Shown: positions 1-8,405, counted from the first letter of the stretch. The stretch is DNA of 64,000 bases from Clostridium_AM sp963780135 (GCA_963780135.1 CAWAAR010000003.1:2728001-2792000), one strand, 5' to 3'. The notes: generated by a model not told the origin, from the letters alone. Made by a program: numbers and translations.

Positions 1-756
1 GAAAAGTATGATGAATTTTTTAAGAACTTTGGAAAACAGCTTAAATATGGTGTTTATTCTGATTTTGGAACTAATAAAGAAGTGCTTCAAGATTTATTAT
101 TATTCTATTCTTCAACAGAGAAGAAGCTTGTAAGCATTGACGAATATGTTTCTCGTATGAAAGAAGATCAAAAATTCATATATTATGCAACTGGTGAAAG
201 CATAGAAAAAATTGAAAAGTTACCACAAACTGAATTAGTTAAAGATAAAGGTTTTGAAATATTATATTTCACTGATGATATTGATGAATTTGCAATCAAA
301 ATACTTGTGAATTATAAAGAAAAACAATTTAAGTCTGTTTCTAGTGGAGATTTAGGCATTGAATCTGACGAAAAAGAAGATGAGAAGGAAGTACAAGAAA
401 ACAAAGATTTGTTTGATTTCATGAAAGAAGCTTTAAATGGTAAAGTTAAAGATGTTAAAGCATCAAAGAGATTAAAGACTCATCCAGTTTGTCTTGCTAA
501 TGAAGGTGAACTTTCTATTGAAATGGAAAAAGTACTTAATATGATGCCAAATAATCCAAATCTTAAAGCTGATAAGATTCTAGAAATAAATACAAATCAT
601 GAAATGTTTAATGCTATTAAAAAAGCATTTGAAGAAGATAAGGATAAAGTAAAGATGTATTCAAATCTTCTATATAATCAAGCATTACTAATTGAAGGAC
701 TTTCAATAGAAGATCCTGTTCAATTTGCAAATGATATATGTCAGTTAATTAAATAA
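1..756 (+). CDS. htpG: Chaperone HtpG (Hsp90), C-terminal part; 5' end outside window
   Basis: The reading frame is open from base 1, so the gene begins upstream; 251 codons are visible. The protein matches the middle and C-terminal dimerisation region of bacterial Hsp90: the conserved stretch around LVSIDEYVSRMKEDQKFIYY near the start, then an acidic Lys/Glu-rich linker and a helical C-terminus ending in an ANDICQLIK tail. HtpG is a cytosolic ATP-dependent chaperone; its ATPase domain is not in the window. A strong hairpin about 90 bases downstream ends the transcript. The identification rests on family resemblance of the visible part. Confidence 0.93.
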   Translation, partial: EKYDEFFKNFGKQLKYGVYSDFGTNKEVLQDLLLFYSSTEKKLVSIDEYVSRMKEDQKFIYYATGESIEKIEKLPQTELVKDKGFEILYFTDDIDEFAIKILVNYKEKQFKSVSSGDLGIESDEKEDEKEVQENKDLFDFMKEALNGKVKDVKASKRLKTHPVCLANEGELSIEMEKVLNMMPNNPNLKADKILEINTNHEMFNAIKKAFEEDKDKVKMYSNLLYNQALLIEGLSIEDPVQFANDICQLIK

Positions 757-845
757 AACATACATTATTGTAGGTTAGTTAATATAAGAAATAAATATAA
801 GGTTTCAATATAGAAATCTATATTTGAAATTGAACTTTAAGAACG

Positions 846-886
846 TATATGGATTTGTGTAAATTCAAATCTATATATGTTTTTTA
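846..886 (+). terminator. Rho-independent terminator of htpG
   Basis: A 12-bp stem (TATATGGATTTG at 846-857 pairing with 866-877, one G-U pair) with an 8-base loop is followed by a T-rich run (TGTTTTTTATT). It lies about 90 bases after the htpG stop. Confidence 0.8.
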
Positions 887-1055
887 TTAATTTCAAGTAC
901 AGGAGATAATCTTAATTGTTTGTGGTATATGTTTTATGTGATGTATTATTATAATTGGGAATAATTCACTTTGACTAAATGTATAGATATTTGAATGGAG
1001 TTAACACTATATTAGCATATGCTGGAGCCACCTGTATGTGCAGATCAATTAAATT

Positions 1056-1080
1056 CTCAGCAGAAATGCTGAGTTTTTTA
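1056..1080 (+). terminator. Orphan intrinsic terminator
   Basis: Perfect 7-bp stem CTCAGCA/TGCTGAG with a GAAA tetraloop followed by TTTTTTA. No protein-coding gene lies directly upstream; htpG already has its own terminator at 846. It may end a short RNA. Confidence 0.7.
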
Positions 1081-1247
1081 TTTTGTTAATTTATATTGGC
1101 ATATGTGCCTCTTCTGTGCTGTGATACAACACTCATCAATGTCATGAAAAACTTAATAAATTGTTCATAAATTTGTAAATAAACCATTAAAGTCATAAGT
1201 TAAAATATACTCATCAAGTAATTTTAGTGGAGGAGATAAATTTACTA

Positions 1248-1326
1248 ATAAAGTGATTCTTAGATGTAATTTGAGTTTTCTTATGAGGAATACCTTTCTA
1301 CATCTGAGGCTTAGAAGAACTTATCT
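1248..1326 (+). repeat. Degenerate copy of the 147-bp dispersed repeat, first hairpin only
   Basis: The stretch keeps the recognisable parts of the family: AAGTGATTCTTAG at the left, TGAGGAATAC in the middle and CTTAGAAGAACTTATC at the right. The second hairpin of the full-length form is missing. It lies 75 bases upstream of the glycosyltransferase start. Confidence 0.6.
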
Positions 1327-1400
1327 AGTTATATAGTATTTTACTTTTTATAGGACAAGTCTAGTTAATAGATAATAAATTACTGCAAAGGAGTTTTTAT

Positions 1401-2984
1401 ATGTTAGGATTAATTAAAAAAACAATATATTTAATACTTATTTTCTTCACAGGGCTTTTTATTGCATCATCATTTTTTATAAGGGCTAAGTATAATTACT
1501 TTGTGTATGGTGATACTCCCATTTTAGAAAAACAAAGTATCGGTATTTTTATTTTACTTATAGTGTTACTAATTTTATTAAGCATAATTTTGTATAGATT
1601 GTGTTTAAAATTTAATAAGTATAGTAAAAAAGTTGTAATTCCAGTAACGCTGTTGTTTTCTTTTGTTATTCAAATAATTATTATATTTTTATTTACCAGA
1701 TTGCCTACAGATGATTCTCAAACTGTAGTTTCACTAGCTTTAAACATGCTGTATAATAAAGATTATTCCTCGTTTCAAACTGGTGGATATCTTTATATGT
1801 TTCCTTTTAACTTTTCTTTTGTATTATATTTAAAAACGTTGCTGGCTATATTTCCAGATAACTATGTAGTTATAAAGATTTTTAATATACTGTTTTCTCT
1901 TGTTACAACTTTAATGATTTATTTAATATATAAAGAGATAAATTATAAGTCAAAAGAAAACGACTATGGTGTTTTAATATTTGCTGCAACATATATACCA
2001 TCATTATTTATGTGTAACTTTATATATAATGATATTATAGCCACAGCATTTCTTACTACTACTATATATTTTATAATAAAATTTGTAAAAGAAAAATCTA
2101 TTAAGTACATTATTATTTCTTCAATTTCTTTATCAATTGGTAACTATTTTAGAAGTGTAGGAGTTATTGTTCTCATAGCTGCAGTTATTTACATTTTACT
2201 CAGTATAAAGAAAATTGGAATTAAAAAGGTAATGATATCTTTTGGTATACTAGCTTTGTTATTTAATGTCCCAAGTTTAACTCAAAATGCTGTTTTACAG
2301 TCAACTCATATTGTAAATCAATCTGTTAACAAAAATTCTGCGCCTATATATATGTGGCTGCATATGGGAATAAGTGAGGACAAGCTGGGCTTTTGGGATG
2401 ATATGCAAAGTTACAATATATACCAGAGACAAGGAAACTATAATAAAGAAAAAAGTACAGAATTATTTAAAGAAGCAATTAAAAACAAGTTATCGAACCT
2501 AAGTTATAGTGACTTAGGAAAAATGTACTATAAGAAGATTGTATGGACTTGGACAGAAGGAACATACCAAGTTGAAAGATATGGCATTGGTGTTGGATCA
2601 TCATCTAATAAAGGTCAGGGAAGAGGCATGGTAATGGGCAGTTATAGTTATAATACAGTTGCTACTAATCTATTTAAAGGAAATTCTGAATATAGGAGCG
2701 GATTACTCTGGATACTATATGTAATGAATTTTCTAATGTACTGTTTTATTCTTATTAGATTAATAAGTGGAATAAAAGCTAAAAGATTTGATGAAGTGTT
2801 CTTAATTTTAGTGATTTTAGGGTTTATTGCATTCTATATTTTGTGGGAAATTAAGTCTAGGTACATTTATCCAGTATACCCTTTGTTAATAGTTTTATCA
2901 TATATGGGATTTAAAGATGTATATGATTTTATGTCAAAAAGAAAGCTTTTTGAGTACCTACCAACACTTGGAAGGAGGGTATAA
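1401..2984 (+). CDS. Polytopic membrane protein, GT-C (family 39-like) glycosyltransferase
   Basis: A 527-residue protein with about eleven hydrophobic segments, a first membrane helix at roughly residues 8-27 and a short charged tail. The segment PTDDSQTVVSLALNML near residue 102 places an Asp-Asp pair just after a membrane helix, as in the first extracytoplasmic loop of GT39/PMT-type GT-C enzymes, which use lipid-linked sugars outside the membrane. The acceptor is unknown. The start has a good AAAGGAG site nine bases upstream. The stop lies 4 bases before the next gene, an Asn/Gly-rich lipoprotein, so the two are almost certainly co-transcribed. A flippase or O-antigen-type protein is less likely because of the Asp-Asp loop. 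Confidence 0.72.
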   Translation: MLGLIKKTIYLILIFFTGLFIASSFFIRAKYNYFVYGDTPILEKQSIGIFILLIVLLILLSIILYRLCLKFNKYSKKVVIPVTLLFSFVIQIIIIFLFTRLPTDDSQTVVSLALNMLYNKDYSSFQTGGYLYMFPFNFSFVLYLKTLLAIFPDNYVVIKIFNILFSLVTTLMIYLIYKEINYKSKENDYGVLIFAATYIPSLFMCNFIYNDIIATAFLTTTIYFIIKFVKEKSIKYIIISSISLSIGNYFRSVGVIVLIAAVIYILLSIKKIGIKKVMISFGILALLFNVPSLTQNAVLQSTHIVNQSVNKNSAPIYMWLHMGISEDKLGFWDDMQSYNIYQRQGNYNKEKSTELFKEAIKNKLSNLSYSDLGKMYYKKIVWTWTEGTYQVERYGIGVGSSSNKGQGRGMVMGSYSYNTVATNLFKGNSEYRSGLLWILYVMNFLMYCFILIRLISGIKAKRFDEVFLILVILGFIAFYILWEIKSRYIYPVYPLLIVLSYMGFKDVYDFMSKRKLFEYLPTLGRRV

Positions 2985-2988
2985 AAAT

Positions 2989-3645
2989 ATGAGAAAAATA
3001 GTATATAGCATATTTATAATCACAGTATTATTTGTTTCTTCTTTGTCATTTACTGCATGCACAGCAATTACAGCTCAAAATATAACAAGTACTGGTTCTA
3101 ATCAAGGGATGAATGGCGTCGGAATGAACGGTGGACCAGGAATGAATGGTAATTCCATGGATAGAATGGCTGATGCTGATGTTATGGGTAAAATAGTATC
3201 TGTAGATGGAAATACTATAAAAATAGAATTAGCAACGGAAACTAAAAGCAGTAAATCCTCAAATTCCAACGAAGTCAAACAAGATGTAATTGGTAATCAA
3301 AAGGCCAAAGGTAACCAAAGTGTAAATGGTAATCAAAATGTAAATATTGACCCAAATACAAATGCTAATAGTAAACCAAATAATAATAACAATGATAATA
3401 AACAACCGCCACAAGGAGGATTTTTAGGGGGTAAGCTTGAACTGAGTTATACTGGTGAGACAAAAACATTTACAGTTAATAGTGATGTTAAAATATCAGA
3501 AAGAACTAGCAGGCCAGGTCAAAATGGAAATGATAACTCAAAATCATCTATAAAACTATCAGACTTAAAAAAAGATCAAGTCATAATGATTTGGTATAAA
3601 CAAAACACTAAAACAGTAGAAAGAATCAGTGTAGTACAATCATAG
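2989..3645 (+). CDS. Asn/Gly-rich secreted lipoprotein, function unknown
   Basis: The start at 2989 is chosen because GGAGGG sits 8 bases upstream and it gives a clean signal peptide; a longer upstream frame overlaps the previous gene. Residues 1-23 form a lipoprotein-like signal with the presumed lipidated Cys at 24 (SFTAC). Residues 35-60 are rich in Gly, Met and Asn, residues 80-140 are Asn/Lys/Gln-rich and probably disordered, and the C-terminal 70 residues look like a small beta domain. The protein (218 residues) is translationally linked to the GT-C glycosyltransferase. I do not recognise a catalytic family. It may be a substrate or partner of the transferase. Confidence 0.75.
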   Translation: MRKIVYSIFIITVLFVSSLSFTACTAITAQNITSTGSNQGMNGVGMNGGPGMNGNSMDRMADADVMGKIVSVDGNTIKIELATETKSSKSSNSNEVKQDVIGNQKAKGNQSVNGNQNVNIDPNTNANSKPNNNNNDNKQPPQGGFLGGKLELSYTGETKTFTVNSDVKISERTSRPGQNGNDNSKSSIKLSDLKKDQVIMIWYKQNTKTVERISVVQS

Positions 3646-3737
3646 ATATTAAATTCTAAAAATACTGTGGAGTTTATTTCGAGAGTAATGTATTATTTGG
3701 GATATTTACTGAAATTTAAGAGAAGAACTTATAAATA

Positions 3738-3783
3738 GACAAAGGTTCTAGCATTTTCTGCTAGGACTTTTGTCTTTTTATAT
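3738..3783 (+). terminator. Strong intrinsic terminator of the glycosyltransferase-lipoprotein unit
   Basis: A 16-bp stem (3738-3753 with 3759-3774, two G-U pairs) and TTTTC loop are followed by TTTTTATATT. Confidence 0.88.
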
Positions 3784-3797
3784 TAGGCATATTCAAG

Positions 3798-3828
3798 AAA
3801 ATAGACTAACATCTTTGACTTGTTATTT
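3798..3828 (+). repeat. 31-bp direct repeat, copy 1
   Basis: Thirty-one bases beginning AAAATAGACTAACATC and ending GACTTGTTATTT are identical to 59417-59447. The second copy covers the last codons and stop of a chemoreceptor gene. This copy lies between genes, and reading it in the same frame also gives Lys-Ile-Asp-stop, so it could be the remnant end of a lost gene. Confidence 0.85.
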
Positions 3829-3879
3829 TTTTAATACACCTTAATAGAAATTACCCGTATATAATTGCAATGTAAAACT

Positions 3880-3910
3880 GTTGCAATTAACAACTATTTT
3901 GTGATACAAT
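3880..3910 (+). promoter_or_regulatory. Promoter and possible operator of the MarR gene
   Basis: TTGCAA (3881-3886) and TACAAT (3905-3910) are separated by 18 bases. The -35 box lies within a small dyad, GTTG-N7-CAAC (3880-3894), which could be the autoregulatory MarR site. Confidence 0.5.
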
Positions 3911-3927
3911 TAATTAGAGGTGATTAA

Positions 3928-4368
3928 GTGGAAAATCAGAGAAGTAATTATCTACGTGAATTAATAAGGATACTCATAAGGAATTTAGGTATATTGGAAA
4001 AGGAAGATACAAGTTGCTGTGGAGTAACAATTTCCCAATGTCATGCCATTGTGGAAATTGGAAGAGCACAGGAAATATCATTAAATGAACTTGCTAAAAT
4101 ATTAACAGTAGACAAAAGTACAATGAGCAGAACCATAAATAATCTTGTGAAAAGTGAGTTAGTAATTAGAGAAATACATCCAGAGGATAGACGTTATGTA
4201 ACAATAAAACTTACTGATAAAGGAATGAATGCATTTAAAAATGTTGAATGTGGAATGAAGGAGTATTATGAAAATATTTTTAAGGCCATTCCAGAAGAAA
4301 AAAGGGAGCAGGTACTTGAAAGTTTGAAGTTACTTACTGAAGTTGTAAATAAAAACAAATGTTATTAG
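3928..4368 (+). CDS. MarR-family regulator, probably arsenic-locus linked
   Basis: A 146-residue winged-helix protein. The recognition part ISLNELAKILTVDKSTMSRT (about residues 48-67) and the wing with HPEDRRYV are typical of MarR. It has a Cys-rich N-terminal segment, DTSCCGVTISQCHA, with Cys 30, 31 and 38, which could bind a soft metal or arsenite (inference). The GTG start at 3928 is preceded by AGAGGTGAT. The gene is followed after 14 bases by a broken arsM and then by an ArsN/PAT-like acetyltransferase, so the regulator probably belonged to an arsenic methylation operon. MarR proteins normally repress by binding DNA as dimers. Confidence 0.85.
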   Translation: MENQRSNYLRELIRILIRNLGILEKEDTSCCGVTISQCHAIVEIGRAQEISLNELAKILTVDKSTMSRTINNLVKSELVIREIHPEDRRYVTIKLTDKGMNAFKNVECGMKEYYENIFKAIPEEKREQVLESLKLLTEVVNKNKCY

Positions 4369-4382
4369 GTGGAATATTTATT

Positions 4383-4581
4383 ATGGAGAATAACATTAAA
4401 GGGAAAGTTAAAGCATATTATGGAAGCAGTGCAAAAAAGTAAATACTAAATCTAAAGCTAGCTGTGGTTGTGATACATCATGTTGTGGTGATAATTCAAA
4501 TTTGTATAAAAAAGATTTTATAGAAGGTTTGCATAAGAAGCTATAGAACTTATTGATGGTGCCTTTACAGGGGCCATGTAA
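4383..4581 (+). pseudogene. arsM: Broken arsM (arsenite methyltransferase) remnant
   Basis: The frame starting at 4383 gives a 19-residue peptide beginning MENNIKGKVKAYYGSSAKK and stops at 4440-4442. Adding one base to the A6 run at 4433-4438 lets it continue as VNTKSKASCGCDTSCCG and on to YKKDFIEGL, which is the Cys-rich N-terminus typical of bacterial arsenite S-adenosylmethionine methyltransferase. A second shift follows near 4540, and the frame ends at 4581. Only about 200 bases remain of a gene that normally encodes about 270 residues, so the SAM-binding and catalytic parts are lost. The next gene starts 45 bases later. Identification is by N-terminal motif only. Confidence 0.7.
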
Positions 4582-4626
4582 AAGTATATAAGCTTTAAAA
4601 AGTTTGTAAAAAGGAGGAAAAAGAAA

Positions 4627-5127
4627 ATGGATTATAAAATTGGAGAAATGAAAAAACAGGATTGGGAAGGGGTTTCAAAAATATATTTGGAAGGTATTAA
4701 TACAGGCAAGGCCACATTTCAGACAGAAATCCCTACTTGGGAAAATTGGAATAGTAGTCACACTAAATCATGTAGATTAGTAGCTCATTTAGGAACCAAA
4801 ATATTAGGTTGGGCAGCTTTAAGTCCAACTTCAAGTAGATGTGTTTATTCAGGTGTTGTGGAAGTTAGTATATACATAGGAGAAGAATATAGAGGAAAAG
4901 GTATAGGAAAAGCTTTATTAACAAACTTAATTAATCTATCAGAAAAAGATGGAGTTTGGACTTTGCAATCAGGAATTATAAAGGAAAACTTGGCTAGTAT
5001 AGCATTACACAAAAGCTGTGGATTTAGAGAAATTGGAGTGAGAGAAAGAATTAGTAAAATGAGCAATGGTGTATGGCATGATGTAGTTTTAATGGAGCGA
5101 AGAAGCAAAACAGTAGGAATTATTTAA
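4627..5127 (+). CDS. GNAT N-acetyltransferase of the ArsN1/phosphinothricin acetyltransferase family
   Basis: A 166-residue GNAT protein. The segment TGKATFQTEIPTWENWN (residues 26-42) and the acetyl-CoA loop GEEYRGKGIGKALL (85-98) are characteristic of the PAT/bar group, which includes ArsN1, the enzyme that acetylates arsinothricin. Family knowledge: these enzymes acetylate the amino group of glutamate-analogue toxins. The arsM remnant and MarR gene directly upstream favour an ArsN-type role over methionine sulfoximine or phosphinothricin, but the substrate cannot be read from sequence. The start follows AAAAGGAGG by nine bases. An intrinsic terminator follows. Confidence 0.85.
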   Translation: MDYKIGEMKKQDWEGVSKIYLEGINTGKATFQTEIPTWENWNSSHTKSCRLVAHLGTKILGWAALSPTSSRCVYSGVVEVSIYIGEEYRGKGIGKALLTNLINLSEKDGVWTLQSGIIKENLASIALHKSCGFREIGVRERISKMSNGVWHDVVLMERRSKTVGII

Positions 5128-5152
5128 TAGTACTAAATAATTATCAATATCT

Positions 5153-5186
5153 AAAAGTGCAAGAAAATTACTTGTACTTTTTTTTG
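5153..5186 (+). terminator. Intrinsic terminator after the acetyltransferase gene
   Basis: Ten-bp stem AAAGTGCAAG/CTTGTACTTT (one G-U pair), 7-base loop, followed by a T run. Confidence 0.85.
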
Positions 5187-5394
5187 TGCTTAAATTTTCT
5201 GTTGAGGTTTTTATAATATTTTATGTCACAAAATTGGGATGGATTTTATATTATGGTAATGTGCTTCAAATTTTAACATATCTCAGTTGCAGCCATCAAG
5301 TATATAAGTATTTAAATAGGGTAAAGATGATCAGTTTTATAAAAATAAAATATTAATTCAAAATTTTTATTCTGATTATAAGGGGATGGATATA

Positions 5395-6780
5395 GTGGAA
5401 AATGAAAAAATTAAACGCAATAAAATTATTATAGGTATTATAATTTCTCTTTGCATTTTACTTACTATATATTTTGGAATAGCAGCATATTTTATCAATC
5501 ATTTTTATTTTGGATCTGAAATTAACCACATTAATGTTTCAGGTAAAACTGTAGCAGAAGCAAAAGAACAAGTGGCATCTGAGCTTTCAAAATATACGCT
5601 GAATCTAAAAGAGCGTGGTGGTAAAAGCGAACAGATTAAAGGCGTTGATATTGATTTGAAGCATAATTCAGGGGAACAATGTAAGGATTTTAAAGATAGA
5701 CAGAATCCCTTAAAATGGATTTCAGCATTTTTTAATACAGAAAATTCAAAAATGACAGATGTAGTTACATATGATACGAAATTGTTGAAAGACAAGGTGG
5801 AGAAGATCTCTTGTGTTGATAGCAGTAATATAGTTGAACCTAAAAATCCAAGTTTTAAGTATACAGATAAGGGTTATGTGATTGTAGATGAAGTAAATGG
5901 AAACAAGATTAATAAAGATATCTTTTATGATAATATGGCTAAGGCAATATTTGAAGGAGAAACTACAATAGATTTAGAATTAACTAACTGCTATGTGAGT
6001 CCTAAATATACTTCAAAATCTCAAAAAACTATTGATATTAAAAACATTCTTAATAAATATATATCTTCAAAAATTACCTATACTTTTGGAAATCATAAAG
6101 AAATCATAGATGGTTCTATAATAAACAAGTGGCTTAAAGTTAATGAAGATTTTCAAGTTGTAGTTGATGAACAAAAAGAAAAAAATTATATGAGTTCGTT
6201 GTTTAATACTTATAATACAGTAGGGAAGACAAGAAATTTTGTTACAACTTCAGGACAAACAATAAATGTTAGCGGCGGTGATTATGGCTGGTCCATTAAT
6301 ACTGATAAGGAAATACAAGATTTAAATGAAGTAATTAAAGAAGGAAAAACTATAATAAAAGAGACTGTGTACAGTCAAACTGCATTTTCTCATGCTAGTA
6401 ATGATATCGGGAATACCTATGTGGAAATAAACATGACACAGCAGCATTTATGGTTTTATAAAAATGGGTCACTAATAGTTCAAGGAGATGTTGTTACAGG
6501 TAATGCAAGCAGCAATCATTTGACACCAGCAGGTGTTTATAGATTAAAATATAAACAGAGAAATGCAGTGCTAACTGGACAGGGGTATAGATCTCCTGTT
6601 GATTTTTGGATGCCCTTTAATGGTGGCATTGGAATTCATGACGCAAGCTGGAGAGACGAGTTTGGAGGAAGCATATATAGGACCAATGGTTCTCATGGCT
6701 GCATAAATTCACCACGTTATTTAGCTAAGGAAATATTTGAGAATATTGAAGAAGGCAATCCAATTGTTTGTTATTATTAG
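5395..6780 (+). CDS. L,D-transpeptidase (YkuD) with N-terminal peptidoglycan-binding-4 region
   Basis: Membrane-anchored wall enzyme of 461 residues: a short cytoplasmic tail, one membrane helix (about residues 9-32), two PG_binding_4/VanW-N-like repeats (about 40-300), then a YkuD catalytic domain. The catalytic motif is GIHDA..., then SHGCIN with the nucleophilic Cys at 436. Family knowledge: these enzymes form 3-3 peptide cross-links between meso-diaminopimelate residues or attach proteins to the wall. The GTG at 5395 is preferred because AGGGG (5381-5385) is nine bases upstream of it, whereas the in-frame ATG at 5386 directly abuts that site. The gene stands alone after a terminator. Confidence 0.9.
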   Translation: MENEKIKRNKIIIGIIISLCILLTIYFGIAAYFINHFYFGSEINHINVSGKTVAEAKEQVASELSKYTLNLKERGGKSEQIKGVDIDLKHNSGEQCKDFKDRQNPLKWISAFFNTENSKMTDVVTYDTKLLKDKVEKISCVDSSNIVEPKNPSFKYTDKGYVIVDEVNGNKINKDIFYDNMAKAIFEGETTIDLELTNCYVSPKYTSKSQKTIDIKNILNKYISSKITYTFGNHKEIIDGSIINKWLKVNEDFQVVVDEQKEKNYMSSLFNTYNTVGKTRNFVTTSGQTINVSGGDYGWSINTDKEIQDLNEVIKEGKTIIKETVYSQTAFSHASNDIGNTYVEINMTQQHLWFYKNGSLIVQGDVVTGNASSNHLTPAGVYRLKYKQRNAVLTGQGYRSPVDFWMPFNGGIGIHDASWRDEFGGSIYRTNGSHGCINSPRYLAKEIFENIEEGNPIVCYY

Positions 6781-6796
6781 CTGCAAGCAACAAGTA

Positions 6797-6931
6797 TTGA
6801 ATATTAAAATAGTTATTATCCTAGCTATTATTGTTTATTTGGCATATGTTTTCTATAGGAAAAGTAAAAAGAAATCATCAAGTAGTTGTGATTGCCATAA
6901 GTGTAATTTAAAATGCAATAATAGAAAATAA
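6797..6931 (+). CDS. Small Cys-rich single-pass membrane protein (FeoB-associated type)
   Basis: About 44 residues: a hydrophobic helix (IKIVIILAIIVYLAYVFY), a Lys/Ser stretch and a C-terminal CDCHKCNLKC cluster. This helix-basic-Cys layout resembles the small FeoB-associated Cys-rich membrane proteins, but no feoB is nearby. The start is uncertain: TTG at 6797 gives the compact form, while TTG at 6737, with AAGGA in front, would overlap the end of the transpeptidase gene. No ATG is available. The Cys cluster probably binds metal (inference). Confidence 0.5.
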   Translation: MNIKIVIILAIIVYLAYVFYRKSKKKSSSSCDCHKCNLKCNNRK

Positions 6932-6971
6932 ATCATTATTTAAAATACAGATAAATAGAGAAAGTGTATAA

Positions 6972-7007
6972 GATGAAAGAAAAAAGTTCTTTCATCCTAT
7001 TATTTTT
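6972..7007 (+). terminator. Intrinsic terminator
   Basis: Ten-bp stem GATGAAAGAA/TTCTTTCATC, 5-base loop, followed by CTATTATTTTT. Confidence 0.75.
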
Positions 7008-7256
7008 GTGATACTTACTTAAGGTTTAAAACATATGAAAATTTTTTAAGATAAATCTAATAAGTTTTTAATATGATTTTAATTTTAATAGTCAATAATG
7101 TATAACAGAATGAAAGTAAATTACATGGATAAAATTATAAGCATTATGTTTTAGTACATACATTAAAGGTCATTATAATAATATCCATTATTCCAGAAAT
7201 GGTTGTATTTATTAAAGAAAAGAACAAAAGCATATAATGGAAAGGATGTTTTATAT

Positions 7257-7838
7257 ATGAACATGGAGTTTTTTAGACTAATAAATGACTTAGCAAATAA
7301 AAGTGTAGTTTTGGATAAGATAATGATTTTCTTTTCAAAAGATGTACCATATATATTTATGGCAGTTATTGCATTAGTATTTATTTTAGGTGTCATTAAG
7401 AAAAATGAAGAGTATAGAAAAGTGTCTGTAAATACATTTATCATTACAGTAATTAACTTAATACTAAGTTTTATAATTGGAAGCATATATTATGTGGACA
7501 GGCCTTTTGTGAATAATAAGGTTAATTTGCTTGTTCCACATGTTAAAGATGCATCTTTTCCAAGCGACCATGCTACAGGAACAATGAGCATAGCTTTAGG
7601 CCTCAGAAAATATCATAAAACGTTTGGAATGATAATGACAATACTATCAATAATTGTAGGTTTTTCAAGAGTGTATGTTGGAAATCATTATCCTTCAGAT
7701 GTTATTGGTGCATATATTATGGTATTTGTTACAAACTATTTATATAATTTAGTATTAAAAAGTAAGATTGAAGAGATTTATATGAAAATTGAAAAGTTTC
7801 TAATTAGTAAAATAGGAGTTTATAAGACTGTTTCCTAA
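7257..7838 (+). CDS. PAP2-family membrane phosphatase, probably undecaprenyl-diphosphate phosphatase (BcrC type)
   Basis: A 193-residue polytopic protein with the three PAP2 signature blocks: YYVDRPF (residues 78-84), PSDHATGT (102-109, acid His 105) and SRVYVGNHYPSD (137-148, nucleophilic His 144). The use of PSDH rather than PSGH is common in the BcrC subgroup. Members dephosphorylate undecaprenyl diphosphate on the outer face of the membrane and recycle the wall lipid carrier. The ATG at 7257 has GGAAAGGA ten bases upstream; an upstream TTG start has no such site. A UppS-like gene lies 0.7 kb further on, consistent with a lipid carrier theme. Confidence 0.85.
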   Translation: MNMEFFRLINDLANKSVVLDKIMIFFSKDVPYIFMAVIALVFILGVIKKNEEYRKVSVNTFIITVINLILSFIIGSIYYVDRPFVNNKVNLLVPHVKDASFPSDHATGTMSIALGLRKYHKTFGMIMTILSIIVGFSRVYVGNHYPSDVIGAYIMVFVTNYLYNLVLKSKIEEIYMKIEKFLISKIGVYKTVS

Positions 7839-7909
7839 TAAGCAGTATTACTTTATGCTATAATTATTAGCATATAAAATGATTTTTAAATTGAAATGGA
7901 GTCTTAAAT

Positions 7910-8302
7910 ATGATTTACAAACGCAATAAATTATTATATGTATTCATCACATTAATTATAATGATTTTAGGACTATGTTCAAGAAAGTTCTCTTATATTC
8001 TACCTCATTTTTTAAGTGAATATTTAGGAGATACATTATGGGCACTAATGATTTTTTTTGGCTTTAGCTTTGTTTTATCTTCATTAAAAACAAAAAAAGT
8101 TGCCTTAGTATCTCTATGCTTTTGTTATACTATTGAATTAAGTCAAATGTATCATGCTTCATGGATAGATTCCATTAGAAGGACAACCTTAGGGGGATTA
8201 ATATTAGGATTTGGGTTTTTGTGGAGTGATATACTATGCTACACTGTAGGTATTGGCATAGGTATAATTATTGATGTTTTAATATGTTCCAGAAATAGTT
8301 GA
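7910..8302 (+). CDS. DUF2809-family membrane protein
   Basis: A 130-residue protein with four predicted membrane helices. The segments GLCSRKFSYILPHFLSEYLG, LWALMIFF and the polar motif ELSQMYHASWIDSIRRTTLG are typical of the DUF2809 family. No function is established for the family. It follows the PAP2 gene by 71 bases in the same direction and could be in the same unit. The ATG is preceded by a modest GGAG site. Confidence 0.85.
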   Translation: MIYKRNKLLYVFITLIIMILGLCSRKFSYILPHFLSEYLGDTLWALMIFFGFSFVLSSLKTKKVALVSLCFCYTIELSQMYHASWIDSIRRTTLGGLILGFGFLWSDILCYTVGIGIGIIIDVLICSRNS

Positions 8303-8380
8303 AGAAAAAGGCCAACTTATATTTTTACAGAGAAAGATTAAATTATACTGGTGTTAAAAATTTTTCAATATTCAATCAAC

Positions 8381-8405
8381 ACTAGGTTTAATACTTAAAC
8401 CTAGT
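8381..8405. promoter_or_regulatory. Perfect 11-bp inverted repeat upstream of uppS
   Basis: ACTAGGTTTAA and its exact complement are separated by TAC. No T run follows in either direction, so it reads better as an operator than a terminator. No regulator can be assigned. Confidence 0.45.

Larger units (their letters stand above)
887..1400. other. Intergenic stretch with no recognisable gene
   Basis: No convincing open reading frame is seen between htpG and the glycosyltransferase gene. The stretch holds a free-standing hairpin terminator (1056-1080) with no gene in front of it and a degenerate copy of the dispersed repeat (1248-1326). The segment 1000-1080 could be a small terminated transcript, but I could not find a convincing promoter for it. 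Confidence 0.5.
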
